NCBI GenBank assembly: GCA_023489275.1
Contig: JAMDDD010000003.1
Span: 1-41,896 of the forward strand
Reading direction: 5' to 3'
Length of the DNA stretch: 41,896 nt
From: Actinomycetota bacterium
GTDB taxonomy: Bacteria > Actinomycetota > Thermoleophilia > BMS3ABIN01
Part shown: positions 1 through 7,866 of the stretch, in pieces
How the letters are laid out: every line of letters begins with the position of its first letter
Numbering within the stretch: position 1 is the stretch's first letter
Notes under the pieces: generated by a model
The model's database searches: none
The model's input: the letters and a program-made list of their open reading frames with translations, nothing else
Told to the model about the DNA's origin: nothing
Position numbers and translations under genes: made by a program

Positions 1-29
1 TGACGCGGCGGCAAGGGGGAGTTGGCCGG

Positions 30-1064
30 ATGAGCGAAACTGCGCCTCCGGCGTCTCCAGTGCGGGTGTCCGTTGTCGGCGGCGGCAGCTGGGGAACCTC
101 TTTTGCGCGCCTGCTGGCGCGAAACGGTTGCCGGGTGGAGCTGCTTTGCCGCCGCCCCGGTCAGGCAGCGGCAATTAACCGGGAACACCGCAATCCGGAT
201 TATCTGCAACATGTTGATCTGCCGGAAGATCTGGTGGCGACTTCATTTTCAGAGAATTCGCTGGGAGAAGCGGCGCTGGTCGTTATCGCCCTGCCCAGTA
301 AAGTCTACCGCGAGGCGGTCCATAACCTGGCCCGGAACATCAACTCCGGCGCGGCGGTGCTCAGCCTCACGAAAGGAATCGAGCGAGAAAGCCTGAAGCG
401 GTTTTCCCGGGTGTTGGGCGAGGAACTGCCGGAGCCGGTTCGCCGGCGCGTCGCGGTGCTCTCCGGGCCAAACCATGCCGAGGAGGTGGCGCTCGACATT
501 CCGGCAGCGGCCACGATCGCCGCGGTGGATGCTGGTCTGGCCCGGTGGCTGCAGGAGCTTGTTTCTACCGGCAGTTTCCGGGCGTATGTCAATACGGATA
601 TGGCCGGTGTCGAGTTTTGCGGCGCCGCAAAAAATGTGATAGCGCTCGCCGCCGGCATGTCCGATGGACTTGGCCTGGGGGACAACACCAAGGCCAGCCT
701 CATGACGCGCGGGCTGGCCGAAATGGCCAGGCTGGGGGAAAGACTGGGCGCCCGGCAGCAGACTTTCTCCGGGCTGGCGGGGATGGGCGACCTGATCGCC
801 ACCTGCACCAGCAGGCACAGTCGTAACCGCCGGGCCGGAGAGCTGATTGCGGGCGGCATGACCCCGGCGGCGGCTGAAGCGGAGCTGGGCATGATCGCCG
901 AAGGCATCATCACCGCTCCTTCCTTGCGGGAGCTGGCGCGGCGCCGCAGTGTGGAGATGCCGATTACCGAGCAGGTATGCGCGGTGCTTGAAGGCAAAAG
1001 CGTCAGGGATGCCCTCTTCGAGCTGATGAGCCGCTCCCCCAGGGCAGAAGCAGATACCGGATAA
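30..1064 (+). CDS. gpsA: Glycerol-3-phosphate dehydrogenase [NAD(P)+]
   Basis: This soluble enzyme reduces dihydroxyacetone phosphate to sn-glycerol 3-phosphate, the backbone precursor of phospholipids. The 344-residue protein has the family's usual length. The N-terminal Rossmann fold opens with the dinucleotide-binding motif VVGGGSWGTSFA near residue 15. Further family signatures follow: LTKGIE near 115, LSGPNHAEEVA near 143, the catalytic-lysine region FCGAAKNVIALAAG near 198, and GLAGMGDLIATCTS near 250. The ATG at 30 has a purine-rich AAGGGGGAG eight bases upstream. The first three bases of the window are TGA and could be the stop of a preceding gene, which cannot be judged from here. 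polA follows after about 100 bases. The assignment is by clear family motifs. Confidence 0.96.
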   Translation: MSETAPPASPVRVSVVGGGSWGTSFARLLARNGCRVELLCRRPGQAAAINREHRNPDYLQHVDLPEDLVATSFSENSLGEAALVVIALPSKVYREAVHNLARNINSGAAVLSLTKGIERESLKRFSRVLGEELPEPVRRRVAVLSGPNHAEEVALDIPAAATIAAVDAGLARWLQELVSTGSFRAYVNTDMAGVEFCGAAKNVIALAAGMSDGLGLGDNTKASLMTRGLAEMARLGERLGARQQTFSGLAGMGDLIATCTSRHSRNRRAGELIAGGMTPAAAEAELGMIAEGIITAPSLRELARRRSVEMPITEQVCAVLEGKSVRDALFELMSRSPRAEADTG

Positions 1065-1134
1065 AACGGCTGGCGGATGCCAGATAAACGTTAAACGTAA
1101 TCTCATAAAACGGAAACCGGTAACTTTGAACCTT

Positions 1135-1170
1135 GAACCTGGAACTTCGAACCTGGAACTTCGAACTTGA
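1135..1170. repeat. Short tandem repeat of a GAACCTGGAACTTC unit
   Basis: Two perfect adjacent copies of the 14-base unit GAACCTGGAACTTC occupy 1135-1148 and 1149-1162. Degenerate GAACTTGA and CTTTGAACCTT flanks extend the pattern on both sides. The repeat fills the gpsA-polA gap and runs into the proposed TTG start of polA, leaving no normal ribosome-binding site. Such GAAC-rich microrepeats can expand or contract by slippage. No function is visible. Confidence 0.7.
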
Positions 1171-3761
1171 CCCCTGTGCCCGACATCTCCGGCGCCATCT
1201 TTCTGATTGACGGCAACAGCCTTGCCTACCGCGCCTTTTACGCGCTGCCCGAGTCGATTGCCACCAGTGACGGCTTTCCCACCAACGCGCTGTACGGCTT
1301 TGCTACAATGCTGGTCAAAATTATTACTGATTATCAACCTGCCGGCGTCATCGTCGCCTGGGATGCCGGCAAGAAGGTCTTCCGGCATGATGACTTTGAG
1401 GATTACAAGGCGCACCGCAAACCGATGCCGGACAATCTCTCGCTGCAGTTCAGCCACTTTGACGAGCTGGTGGCGGCGTTTGGATTTGACAGCCTGAAGC
1501 AGGAAGGATTTGAGGCCGACGACATCCTGGCGACCCTGGCCAGGGAGGCGCGGGCCCATCATCAGAAGGCCGTCGTCGTCACGGCCGACCGGGACGCCCT
1601 GCAGCTGGCGGGAGACGGCGTCTTCGTGATGACCAACACGAAAGGCATCTCGGAGGTGAAGATCTATGACGGCAAGGCCGTGGAAGCCAGGTACGGCATT
1701 CCTCCGGAAAAAGTCCCCGATTTTATCGGACTCAAGGGTGACGCTTCCGACAACATTCCCGGCGTCCCCGGGGTGGGTGACAAGACGGCCGCAAGCCTGC
1801 TGGCTGCTTATGATTCCCTGGAAGATATTTTTGACCACGTTGAAGAGATAAAGGGAAAGCGGCGCCAGCTGCTTGATGATCACCGCGACCAGGCAATGCT
1901 GTCAAAAAAGCTTGCCACATTGAATTACGAGGTGCCGCTGCCGATCACCTCCGAGACGACCATGCCGCGCCGGCCGGACCGCACCCGCCTCCGCCAGGTG
2001 CTGGCCCGCTATGAGTTCAACACGCTCACCAGGCGCCTGGAAGAGATTGGCATCCTGGAGGTTCCGGAAAGCGGGACGCGCCGGCTTTCATTCGAGCATG
2101 TCGCTTTTACGGAGCTGGCCGCCCGGATCGGCCAGGCCGCTGAGTTTTCCCTGGCCTGGGAGCGGCGCGGCGAGGCCGTCCACCTTGCTGCCTATGCCGG
2201 CGAAGATAAAGTCGCCTCTGCTTCGGCAAAACCGGACGAGGCCCGGGCGGCTCTGGCGGTTCCGCAAACAGGCGCCGGCCGCCGTCTGTACGTCCATGAT
2301 TTCAAGGAGTTTCTGACCAGGGTAGCCCCGGCCCCCGTCCAGTGCACGCACGACACCGAAGTGGCGGCTTATCTTCTGAAGCCGGCGGCCAGGTCTTATA
2401 AACTCGATCAGCTGGCGGCGGCCGCCGGCATTCGCGTTGATGTGGACGCGGACGGAACCGCGGCAAGGGCGCTCGCCATCCGTGCCGCCCAGACTTATTA
2501 TCTGGCGCGCCATCAGCAGCCCCGGCTCCGGGAGCAGGGCCTGGACGAGCTGTTTGAAACCGTGGAGGTGCCTCTGGTTGGCATCCTGGCCGAAATGGAA
2601 CAGACCGGGATCAGGGTTGACCTGCCCCGGCTGGGAGAACTGGCCGCCAAGGTCTCCGATCAGCTCGATCAGCTTGCCGATGAGATCCACACGCTCGCCG
2701 GCGAAGATTTTAACATCGACTCTCCGCAGCAGCTGGCCGCTGTCCTGTTTGACAAGCTAAAACTGCCGCCGGGAAAGAAAACAAAAAAGGGCTACTCGAC
2801 TGACGCCTCGGTGCTGAAAGCGCTTCGCTCCCGCCATGAGATCATTGCCAGGGTGGAGGCTTACCGGGAGCTTTCCAAGCTGTCGGGGACATATCTGGAG
2901 GCGCTGCCCAGGCTGGCCGATCCGGAAACCTGGCGCGTTCACACAACCTTCAACCAGACCGTTACGGCGACAGGAAGGCTGTCGTCCAGCAACCCCAACC
3001 TGCAGAACATCCCCGTCCGTACGCCGCCGGGCGAGAAGATCCGGGACTGCTTTATCGCCGGAGACGGCATGCTGCTGGTGGCGGCCGATTACTCGCAGGT
3101 CGAATTGCGGATTATGGTGCACCTCTCGGGGGAGGAGAAGCTAAAGCATGCGTTTGCCGCCGGCGAGGACGTCCATCGTGATACGGCCGCCGAGGTATTT
3201 GGCGTGAGACCGGAGGAGGTTACCGGCACGCTGCGAGGCCGGGCCAAGGCCGTCAATTTTGGCATCATGTATGGGATCAGCTCCTATGGCCTCTCGGAGC
3301 AGCTGGATATCTCCCAGGAAGAGGCCGCAGGTTATATAACCGCTTATCTGGCCCGTTTTCCGCGGGTGTCGGAGTTTCGCGCCCGCATTATCGCCGGTGC
3401 TTTACGAAACGGCTATGTCACCACCATGCTGGGCCGCCGCCGGCCGGTGCCCGAGCTGGCGGCGAGCGATCAGCGTCAGCGCCGCCTGGGCGAGCGGCTG
3501 GCGGTCAATACCGTTATCCAGGGCAGCGCCGCCGATATCATGAAAGTAGCGATGATCAACTGCCATCGCGCCCTCGCCGCCGCGCATCCGTCTGCCCGCC
3601 TGGTGCTTCAGGTTCATGATGAGCTGGTGATCGAAGCCGGCGCCGCAGAAGCCCGGGCGGTGGCCGAAGTAGCCCGCCGGGAAATGTGCGCCGCCTGGAA
3701 GCTTGACCCGCCCCTCGAGGTTGACGCCGGCATCGGCGCCACCTGGGTCGAGGCCAGGTAA
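1167..3761 (+). CDS. polA: DNA polymerase I, proofreading domain degenerate
   Basis: This is a repair and Okazaki-fragment polymerase of 864 residues. The N-terminal 5' nuclease domain (about 1-290) shows FLIDGNSLAYRAFYALP, the acidic cluster GFEADDI, TADRDALQL and the helix-hairpin-helix stretch GDASDNIPGVPGVG. The C-terminal polymerase domain has motif A (AADYSQVELR, about 640), motif B (KAVNFGIMYG, about 693) and motif C (QVHDELVIE, about 815). Between them, about 300-460, lies a 3'-5' exonuclease fold without its catalytic acids: the DxE position reads SLAWE, and the second motif reads HDFKEF instead of NLKYD. Proofreading is therefore probably absent, as in other actinobacterial PolA proteins. 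The start is TTG at 1167; GTG at 1176 is an equally possible start, and neither has a clear Shine-Dalgarno. Confidence 0.95.
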   Translation: MTPVPDISGAIFLIDGNSLAYRAFYALPESIATSDGFPTNALYGFATMLVKIITDYQPAGVIVAWDAGKKVFRHDDFEDYKAHRKPMPDNLSLQFSHFDELVAAFGFDSLKQEGFEADDILATLAREARAHHQKAVVVTADRDALQLAGDGVFVMTNTKGISEVKIYDGKAVEARYGIPPEKVPDFIGLKGDASDNIPGVPGVGDKTAASLLAAYDSLEDIFDHVEEIKGKRRQLLDDHRDQAMLSKKLATLNYEVPLPITSETTMPRRPDRTRLRQVLARYEFNTLTRRLEEIGILEVPESGTRRLSFEHVAFTELAARIGQAAEFSLAWERRGEAVHLAAYAGEDKVASASAKPDEARAALAVPQTGAGRRLYVHDFKEFLTRVAPAPVQCTHDTEVAAYLLKPAARSYKLDQLAAAAGIRVDVDADGTAARALAIRAAQTYYLARHQQPRLREQGLDELFETVEVPLVGILAEMEQTGIRVDLPRLGELAAKVSDQLDQLADEIHTLAGEDFNIDSPQQLAAVLFDKLKLPPGKKTKKGYSTDASVLKALRSRHEIIARVEAYRELSKLSGTYLEALPRLADPETWRVHTTFNQTVTATGRLSSSNPNLQNIPVRTPPGEKIRDCFIAGDGMLLVAADYSQVELRIMVHLSGEEKLKHAFAAGEDVHRDTAAEVFGVRPEEVTGTLRGRAKAVNFGIMYGISSYGLSEQLDISQEEAAGYITAYLARFPRVSEFRARIIAGALRNGYVTTMLGRRRPVPELAASDQRQRRLGERLAVNTVIQGSAADIMKVAMINCHRALAAAHPSARLVLQVHDELVIEAGAAEARAVAEVARREMCAAWKLDPPLEVDAGIGATWVEAR

Positions 3762-3804
3762 GAGCCTGTCCCGGCGGGCCACCCTTGCCGGCCGCTTTGC
3801 GCGC

Positions 3805-3834
3805 TTTCCATCCCGCCTTTTCTTTATGTATAAT
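3805..3834 (+). promoter_or_regulatory. Candidate sigma-70-type promoter for rpsA
   Basis: A perfect TATAAT lies at 3829-3834, directly preceded by TG, with a weak -35 TTTCCA (4 of 6 consensus bases) at 3805-3810 and an 18-base spacer. It sits 68 bases before the chosen rpsA ATG. That placement argues against the longer reading frame from 3785, which would begin upstream of this promoter. Confidence 0.5.
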
Positions 3835-3901
3835 GTATTCTGGCACGCAAGGCGCATGCTGCGCTGCGCGCCAATTTTTTAGAAAGGAACAAAAAAACTA
3901 C

Positions 3902-5350
3902 ATGCAAAAACAGAGCGAAGACGAAGAAATTACACTGGTGGAAGGAAGCGGCGGGCTGCTCAAGCTCGTAGACGGAAAAGAGGAACCCAACTATGACGTC
4001 ACCATCAACATCTTCCAGGAAGGAGATATCGTCACCGGCGAGGTAGTCCGCGTTGACAAGGATGAGATTCTGGTGGATATCGGCTACAAGTCCGAGGGTG
4101 TGATCCCCGCCAATGAGCTTTCGATCCGCAAATCGGTCAATGCCGAGGATGAAGTGAGCGTCGGCGATAAAATCGACGCTCTGGTCATGCAGAAGGAAGA
4201 TACCGAGGGACGGCTGATCCTCTCCAAGAAGCGGGCCCGGTTCGAGCAGGCATGGAAGCGGATTGAACAGGTTGAGCGTGACGGCAGCGTTATCGACGGA
4301 ACCGTTATCGAAGTCGTCAAGGGAGGCCTGATCCTCGATCTGGGCGTGCGCGGTTTCCTGCCGGCTTCACTGGTGGATATCCGCCGCATTCAGAATCTCG
4401 ATGAATATATGGGCAAGACGCTTCAGTGCAAGGTCATCGAGCTCAATCGCAACCGCAATAATGTGGTGCTCTCCCGTCGCGCCGTGCTCGAAGAAGAGCG
4501 CAAGGAGGTTCGCGAGCAGATTCTGGACAACCTCAAGCCGGGGGACATTGTCAAAGGAGTTATCTCCAACATTGTCGATTTTGGCGCATTTGTAGACCTG
4601 GAAGGCATCGACGGCCTCATTCACATCTCCGAGCTTTCCTGGGGACATGTCAACCATCCGTCCGAGGTGCTCTCCATCGGCCAGGAGGTCGAAGTCAAGG
4701 TGCTTGACATCGATCGCGACCGCCAGCGGGTTTCGCTGGGTCTTAAACAGACCCAGGAAGATCCCTGGAAAAGCCTGGTGGAAGCGCATCAGGTCGGAGA
4801 TGTTATCAAAGGCAAAGTGACGAAACTGGTAAGTTTTGGCGCTTTCGTCCAGATCCGGGAAGGCATCGAGGGCCTGGTGCACATTTCTGAGCTGGCCAGC
4901 CATCATGTGGAGAAGCCGGAGGAAATCGTTTCCATCGGCGACGAGGTGGAGGTCAAGATAATCGAGATTGATGGCGACCGCCGCCGGTTGTCGCTGAGCA
5001 TCAAGCGGCTGAATGAGGAACTCGAAGAAGATGGGGAAACCGGCGAGGAATCCGCCGGTGAAACCGCCGAAGAAGCGGTGGCTCCCGAAGCTGCTGGCAA
5101 TGAAGAAGAAAAGTTCGCCGAGGTGCCGAGTCTGGGCCTGAGCGATGAGGTCTTTACCGAAGAGCCTCCCGCTGCGGGCGCAGCAACGGAAGTTGACGAA
5201 ACCGGGGCCGAAGCTGATTCAGATGCGAGCGCCGCTCCCGAGCTAAAGCTGGCCGCGGAAGCTGAAGCTGGCGAGAATGCCGGCGCAGAGGAGCCGGAGG
5301 CAGAGGCCGGGGAAACTCCGGAGGGCAACGGGGAAGCCGGGAACCAGTAA
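3902..5350 (+). CDS. rpsA: 30S ribosomal protein S1
   Basis: S1 binds mRNA and helps load it on the small ribosomal subunit. From the ATG at 3902 the protein has 482 residues, with four consecutive S1 (OB-fold) RNA-binding domains at about 35-105, 122-188, 206-275 and 291-361. The third and fourth contain the classic patterns VDFGAFVDL...GLIHISELSW and VSFGAFVQI...GLVHISEL. A low-complexity tail of over 100 residues rich in Glu, Ala and Gly follows. Four domains rather than the six of E. coli, plus a disordered acidic tail, fit actinobacterial S1. AGAAAGGAA just upstream is the ribosome-binding site. An in-frame start at 3785 would add 39 residues with no family resemblance and lies upstream of the likely promoter, so it was not used. 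A strong terminator closes the gene. Confidence 0.95.
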   Translation: MQKQSEDEEITLVEGSGGLLKLVDGKEEPNYDVTINIFQEGDIVTGEVVRVDKDEILVDIGYKSEGVIPANELSIRKSVNAEDEVSVGDKIDALVMQKEDTEGRLILSKKRARFEQAWKRIEQVERDGSVIDGTVIEVVKGGLILDLGVRGFLPASLVDIRRIQNLDEYMGKTLQCKVIELNRNRNNVVLSRRAVLEEERKEVREQILDNLKPGDIVKGVISNIVDFGAFVDLEGIDGLIHISELSWGHVNHPSEVLSIGQEVEVKVLDIDRDRQRVSLGLKQTQEDPWKSLVEAHQVGDVIKGKVTKLVSFGAFVQIREGIEGLVHISELASHHVEKPEEIVSIGDEVEVKIIEIDGDRRRLSLSIKRLNEELEEDGETGEESAGETAEEAVAPEAAGNEEEKFAEVPSLGLSDEVFTEEPPAAGAATEVDETGAEADSDASAAPELKLAAEAEAGENAGAEEPEAEAGETPEGNGEAGNQ

Positions 5351-5373
5351 CAGATCCCAGGTTGTCAAATTTG

Positions 5374-5404
5374 AAAAGCCCGCCTGTACAGGCGGGCTTT
5401 TTTT
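5374..5404 (+). terminator. Rho-independent terminator after rpsA
   Basis: A perfect inverted repeat (AAAAGCCCGCC, central TGTACA, then GGCGGGCTTTT) is followed by a run of seven T. It starts 23 bases after the rpsA stop and separates the translation/replication genes from the chemosensory cluster. Confidence 0.93.
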
Positions 5405-5446
5405 GTGCGCGCGTTTTTGGGCGTCGTTCACAGCCCATTTTTTTAC

Positions 5447-5474
5447 TTAAGCTGTGTCAGCATGCGGCCGATTT
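5447..5474 (+). promoter_or_regulatory. Candidate sigma-28 (FliA/SigD-like) promoter upstream of cheW
   Basis: GCCGATTT at 5467-5474 matches six of eight bases of the flagellar sigma consensus GCCGATAA. TTAAGCTG at 5447-5454 matches five of eight bases of TAAAGTTT, with a 12-base spacer (usual 11). The site lies between the rpsA terminator and the first chemosensory gene, where the operon promoter should be. The match is by eye; no start site is known. Confidence 0.4.
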
Positions 5475-5502
5475 AATCCATGTCAGTAGGAGCATTCCTT
5501 CA

Positions 5503-5520
5503 ATGCGACTTTTAGGGTAA
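5503..5520 (+). CDS. Possible five-codon leader peptide overlapping cheW
   Basis: ATG at 5503 is preceded by TAGGAG ten bases upstream and opens a frame encoding MRLLG. Its TAA shares one base with the cheW ATG (TAATG). This geometry would allow translational coupling into cheW. It is short enough to be chance. Confidence 0.25.
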   Translation: MRLLG

Positions 5521-6074
5521 TGGAAAATTTAGACAAGACAAGTTCCCAGGAGAAAGAATACTTCTCCAATACATCATTTGTCACGACGCCGGAACAGGCC
5601 TCTTCGTTTATAGTTCTGACCGTCGGCGGTGAGTTTTTCGCGGTCGAGATCGGGCGCGTACGGGAGATCACCAGGGTGCCGGCCATTACCTGGCTGCCTG
5701 GAGCTCCGGCAAGCATCAAGGGGATTGTCAACCTGCGCGGAGTTGTCGTGGCCGTAGTTGATTTGGCCGTTCTCTTTTCCCACTCTCCACTGGAAATCGA
5801 ACCAAAGAGCAGAATCGTGATCGTAGAGTCGGCCGGCGCTTCCGTGGGGCTGCTGGTCGAAGAGGTAATTGGCGTGGAAGAGATTCCCGCCTCCTCGCAG
5901 GAGGCGGCGATGCGGACGCTGGATGAATCCCAGCACTCATTCATCTCGGCGCAGTCTGATTTAAGAGGCAAGATGACCGGGATTCTCGATATTGACGGGC
6001 TGGTTGAGCAAGCACGGCCCGCAGAAAGCCGTTCCGCCGGTGTCATCCAGGTAAATCGTCAGATGGGGGTCTGA
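5520..6074 (+). CDS. cheW: Chemotaxis coupling protein CheW
   Basis: CheW is a cytoplasmic adaptor linking receptors to the CheA kinase. The 184-residue protein carries one CheW domain (about 22-165), with the typical opening [19 protein letters not shown], the loop [22 protein letters not shown], and a later [14 protein letters not shown]. It is the first gene of a chemosensory operon: the receptor gene starts two bases after its stop. Only one CheW is present here, whereas Wsp systems have two. A short AGGG lies four bases before the ATG, and a better ribosome-binding site belongs to the overlapping five-codon frame. A sigma-28-like promoter lies about 45 bases upstream. Confidence 0.93.
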   Translation: MENLDKTSSQEKEYFSNTSFVTTPEQASSFIVLTVGGEFFAVEIGRVREITRVPAITWLPGAPASIKGIVNLRGVVVAVVDLAVLFSHSPLEIEPKSRIVIVESAGASVGLLVEEVIGVEEIPASSQEAAMRTLDESQHSFISAQSDLRGKMTGILDIDGLVEQARPAESRSAGVIQVNRQMGV

Positions 6075-6076
6075 AA

Positions 6077-7744
6077 ATGGCAGTTGAAAGTGGCGTTCCG
6101 CCGGTACATGCAGGAAATTTCATCAGATCGGGAGCAGGCAGGGTGAGGATTTTTCGGTTCTTCCTGGGCAGTATCGAGGCCAAGATCCTCGGGTTGATCA
6201 CGATTCTGATGATCATCGGCCTGACGATTTTTGCCATCATCAATATCAGCCAGGAAGAAAACAATATGGTGGCTCAGCAGGAAAACAGCAATCATGTTGC
6301 CGCCCAGCTGGTTGCCAACGGCATCAAAGCCAGCATGCTGGAGGGAAAGCCCGGTTTCACCGTCAAGGCGCTTCAGGACATGAAGGGAATTGGCGACCTG
6401 AGCAAGATCATGATTGTCAATACATCCGGCGGTGAGGTATTCAGCGGCAGCGGCCATGTTTCCGGGCTGACCGCCAACGAGCTGTCGCAGGCCTTGTCAA
6501 CCGGCAAGCCGGTAACATTTTATGATGGCACCGGCTCCGGCCGGCAGCTGACGGAAATCCATCCCTTGCCAAATGAGGTGGCTTGTCAGGCCTGTCACGG
6601 AAATACAAATAGTATGCGAGGCGCCGTGATCATTTCGACTTCGATGCATCACATTGACAACAATGTCACCTCTGCCAAGGAGCAGACGATCATTTTTCTG
6701 CTGGGGACGCTGGCCTTTGTTCTGATATCCCTGATGGTGGCGCTGCGGATGGCCGTCACCAGGCCTTTGAAAAGTGTTGTAATGGCCATCAAGCGTATCG
6801 CCGACGGCGACCTCACCCGCAGGGTTGAGTTGAAATCCAGCGATGAGCTGGGCGCGCTGGCCGGGAGCTTCAATGAGATGACCGATGGGCTTGGCCACCT
6901 GAGCGCGAAGATCCGGGAAATGGGCGAACATACGTCCGAAGCCTCGACGGAAATCCTGTCGGCCATCGAGCAGCAGGTAAGCGCTTCTGCTGAGCAATCG
7001 GCTGCAGTTACCGAGACTTCGGCGACCATCGAGGAGCTGGCCGGCACCGCGAAGCAGATTGCTGAGACCGCCGAGTCGGTGGCGCGGGTGGCCGAGGAGA
7101 CCGTTTCGCATGCCGGTGAAGGTCAGAACGCCGTCACGGCGACTATCGAGGGCATGCAAACGATTAACGAGAAGGTCAACAAAGTGGCGGAAAAGACCCT
7201 GTCGCTGGGTGAGAAGTCTCAAAGGATCGGCACCATACTTGAGATCATAAATAATATTGCAGATCAAACAAACCTGCTGGCGCTGAATGCGGCCGTCGAG
7301 GCGGCCCGCGCCGGTGAGCAAGGCCGCGGCTTCGCGGTGGTTGCCAGCGAGATCAGGCGCCTGGCGGAAGAGAGCGTCGGCGCCACCGACAAGATCAAAT
7401 CACTGATAAACGAGATCCAGGCTGAGACAAACAGCACTATCATGGCGACGGAAGAAAGCGCCAAAGAGGTTCAGCAGGGCGTGGAGCTTGCCACCAATGC
7501 CGGCAAATCGCTGGAAAGCATCCTGGCCGTGGTTTCCGATAACACGGTGGCCGCAAAGGAAATTTCGATGGCGACGCAGCAGCAGAAGAGCGCCAGCGAG
7601 CAGGTCGTCGTGGCGATGACCAACATCTCTGAGGCCAGCCGTCAGCAGGCGATCAGCGCCAAGCAAACCCAGGAAGCCACTGAACAGCTGACCAGGTACG
7701 CTGCCGAGCTCAAGGAGGCTATCGCGGAGTTCCGGCTTGAGTAA
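6077..7744 (+). CDS. Methyl-accepting chemoreceptor with extracytoplasmic c-type heme motif
   Basis: This is a transmembrane receptor of 555 residues. A hydrophobic helix at about 37-57 and a second at about 202-226 bracket a sensor region of some 145 residues. Inside it lies C170-Q-A-C173-H174, a single covalent heme-attachment motif on the extracytoplasmic side. A HAMP domain (about 227-280) follows, then a long coiled-coil signalling domain with the conserved hairpin tip [20 protein letters not shown] near residue 400. Receptors with a CxxCH-bearing periplasmic sensor are known in Geobacter and Desulfovibrio, where they are linked to redox or gas sensing. A similar signal here is inferred. 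It lies between cheW and cheA and is presumably the cluster's input. There is no C-terminal pentapeptide tether for CheR or CheB. Confidence 0.93.
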   Translation: MAVESGVPPVHAGNFIRSGAGRVRIFRFFLGSIEAKILGLITILMIIGLTIFAIINISQEENNMVAQQENSNHVAAQLVANGIKASMLEGKPGFTVKALQDMKGIGDLSKIMIVNTSGGEVFSGSGHVSGLTANELSQALSTGKPVTFYDGTGSGRQLTEIHPLPNEVACQACHGNTNSMRGAVIISTSMHHIDNNVTSAKEQTIIFLLGTLAFVLISLMVALRMAVTRPLKSVVMAIKRIADGDLTRRVELKSSDELGALAGSFNEMTDGLGHLSAKIREMGEHTSEASTEILSAIEQQVSASAEQSAAVTETSATIEELAGTAKQIAETAESVARVAEETVSHAGEGQNAVTATIEGMQTINEKVNKVAEKTLSLGEKSQRIGTILEIINNIADQTNLLALNAAVEAARAGEQGRGFAVVASEIRRLAEESVGATDKIKSLINEIQAETNSTIMATEESAKEVQQGVELATNAGKSLESILAVVSDNTVAAKEISMATQQQKSASEQVVVAMTNISEASRQQAISAKQTQEATEQLTRYAAELKEAIAEFRLE

Positions 7745-7866
7745 CCCGTGCTTCGGCGCCGGCGGTCATCCCGGCCATGGCGGATAGACAATTTTCGGGC
7801 TTGCCGGTGCTGCCGCTTGCGCAAGCCTGCCGCGCCACCGTCACTACGAAAAAAGGAGCGGTCTAA

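Noticed and set aside
249-1883. 544-codon minus-strand frame across gpsA and polA
   Set aside because: It is antisense to two certain genes in GC-rich DNA, and its SRFEVPGSRFKV stretch is simply the GAAC microrepeat translated.
3785-3901. Longer N-terminus for ribosomal protein S1
   Set aside because: The extra 39 residues have no S1 resemblance and begin upstream of a TATAAT promoter element.
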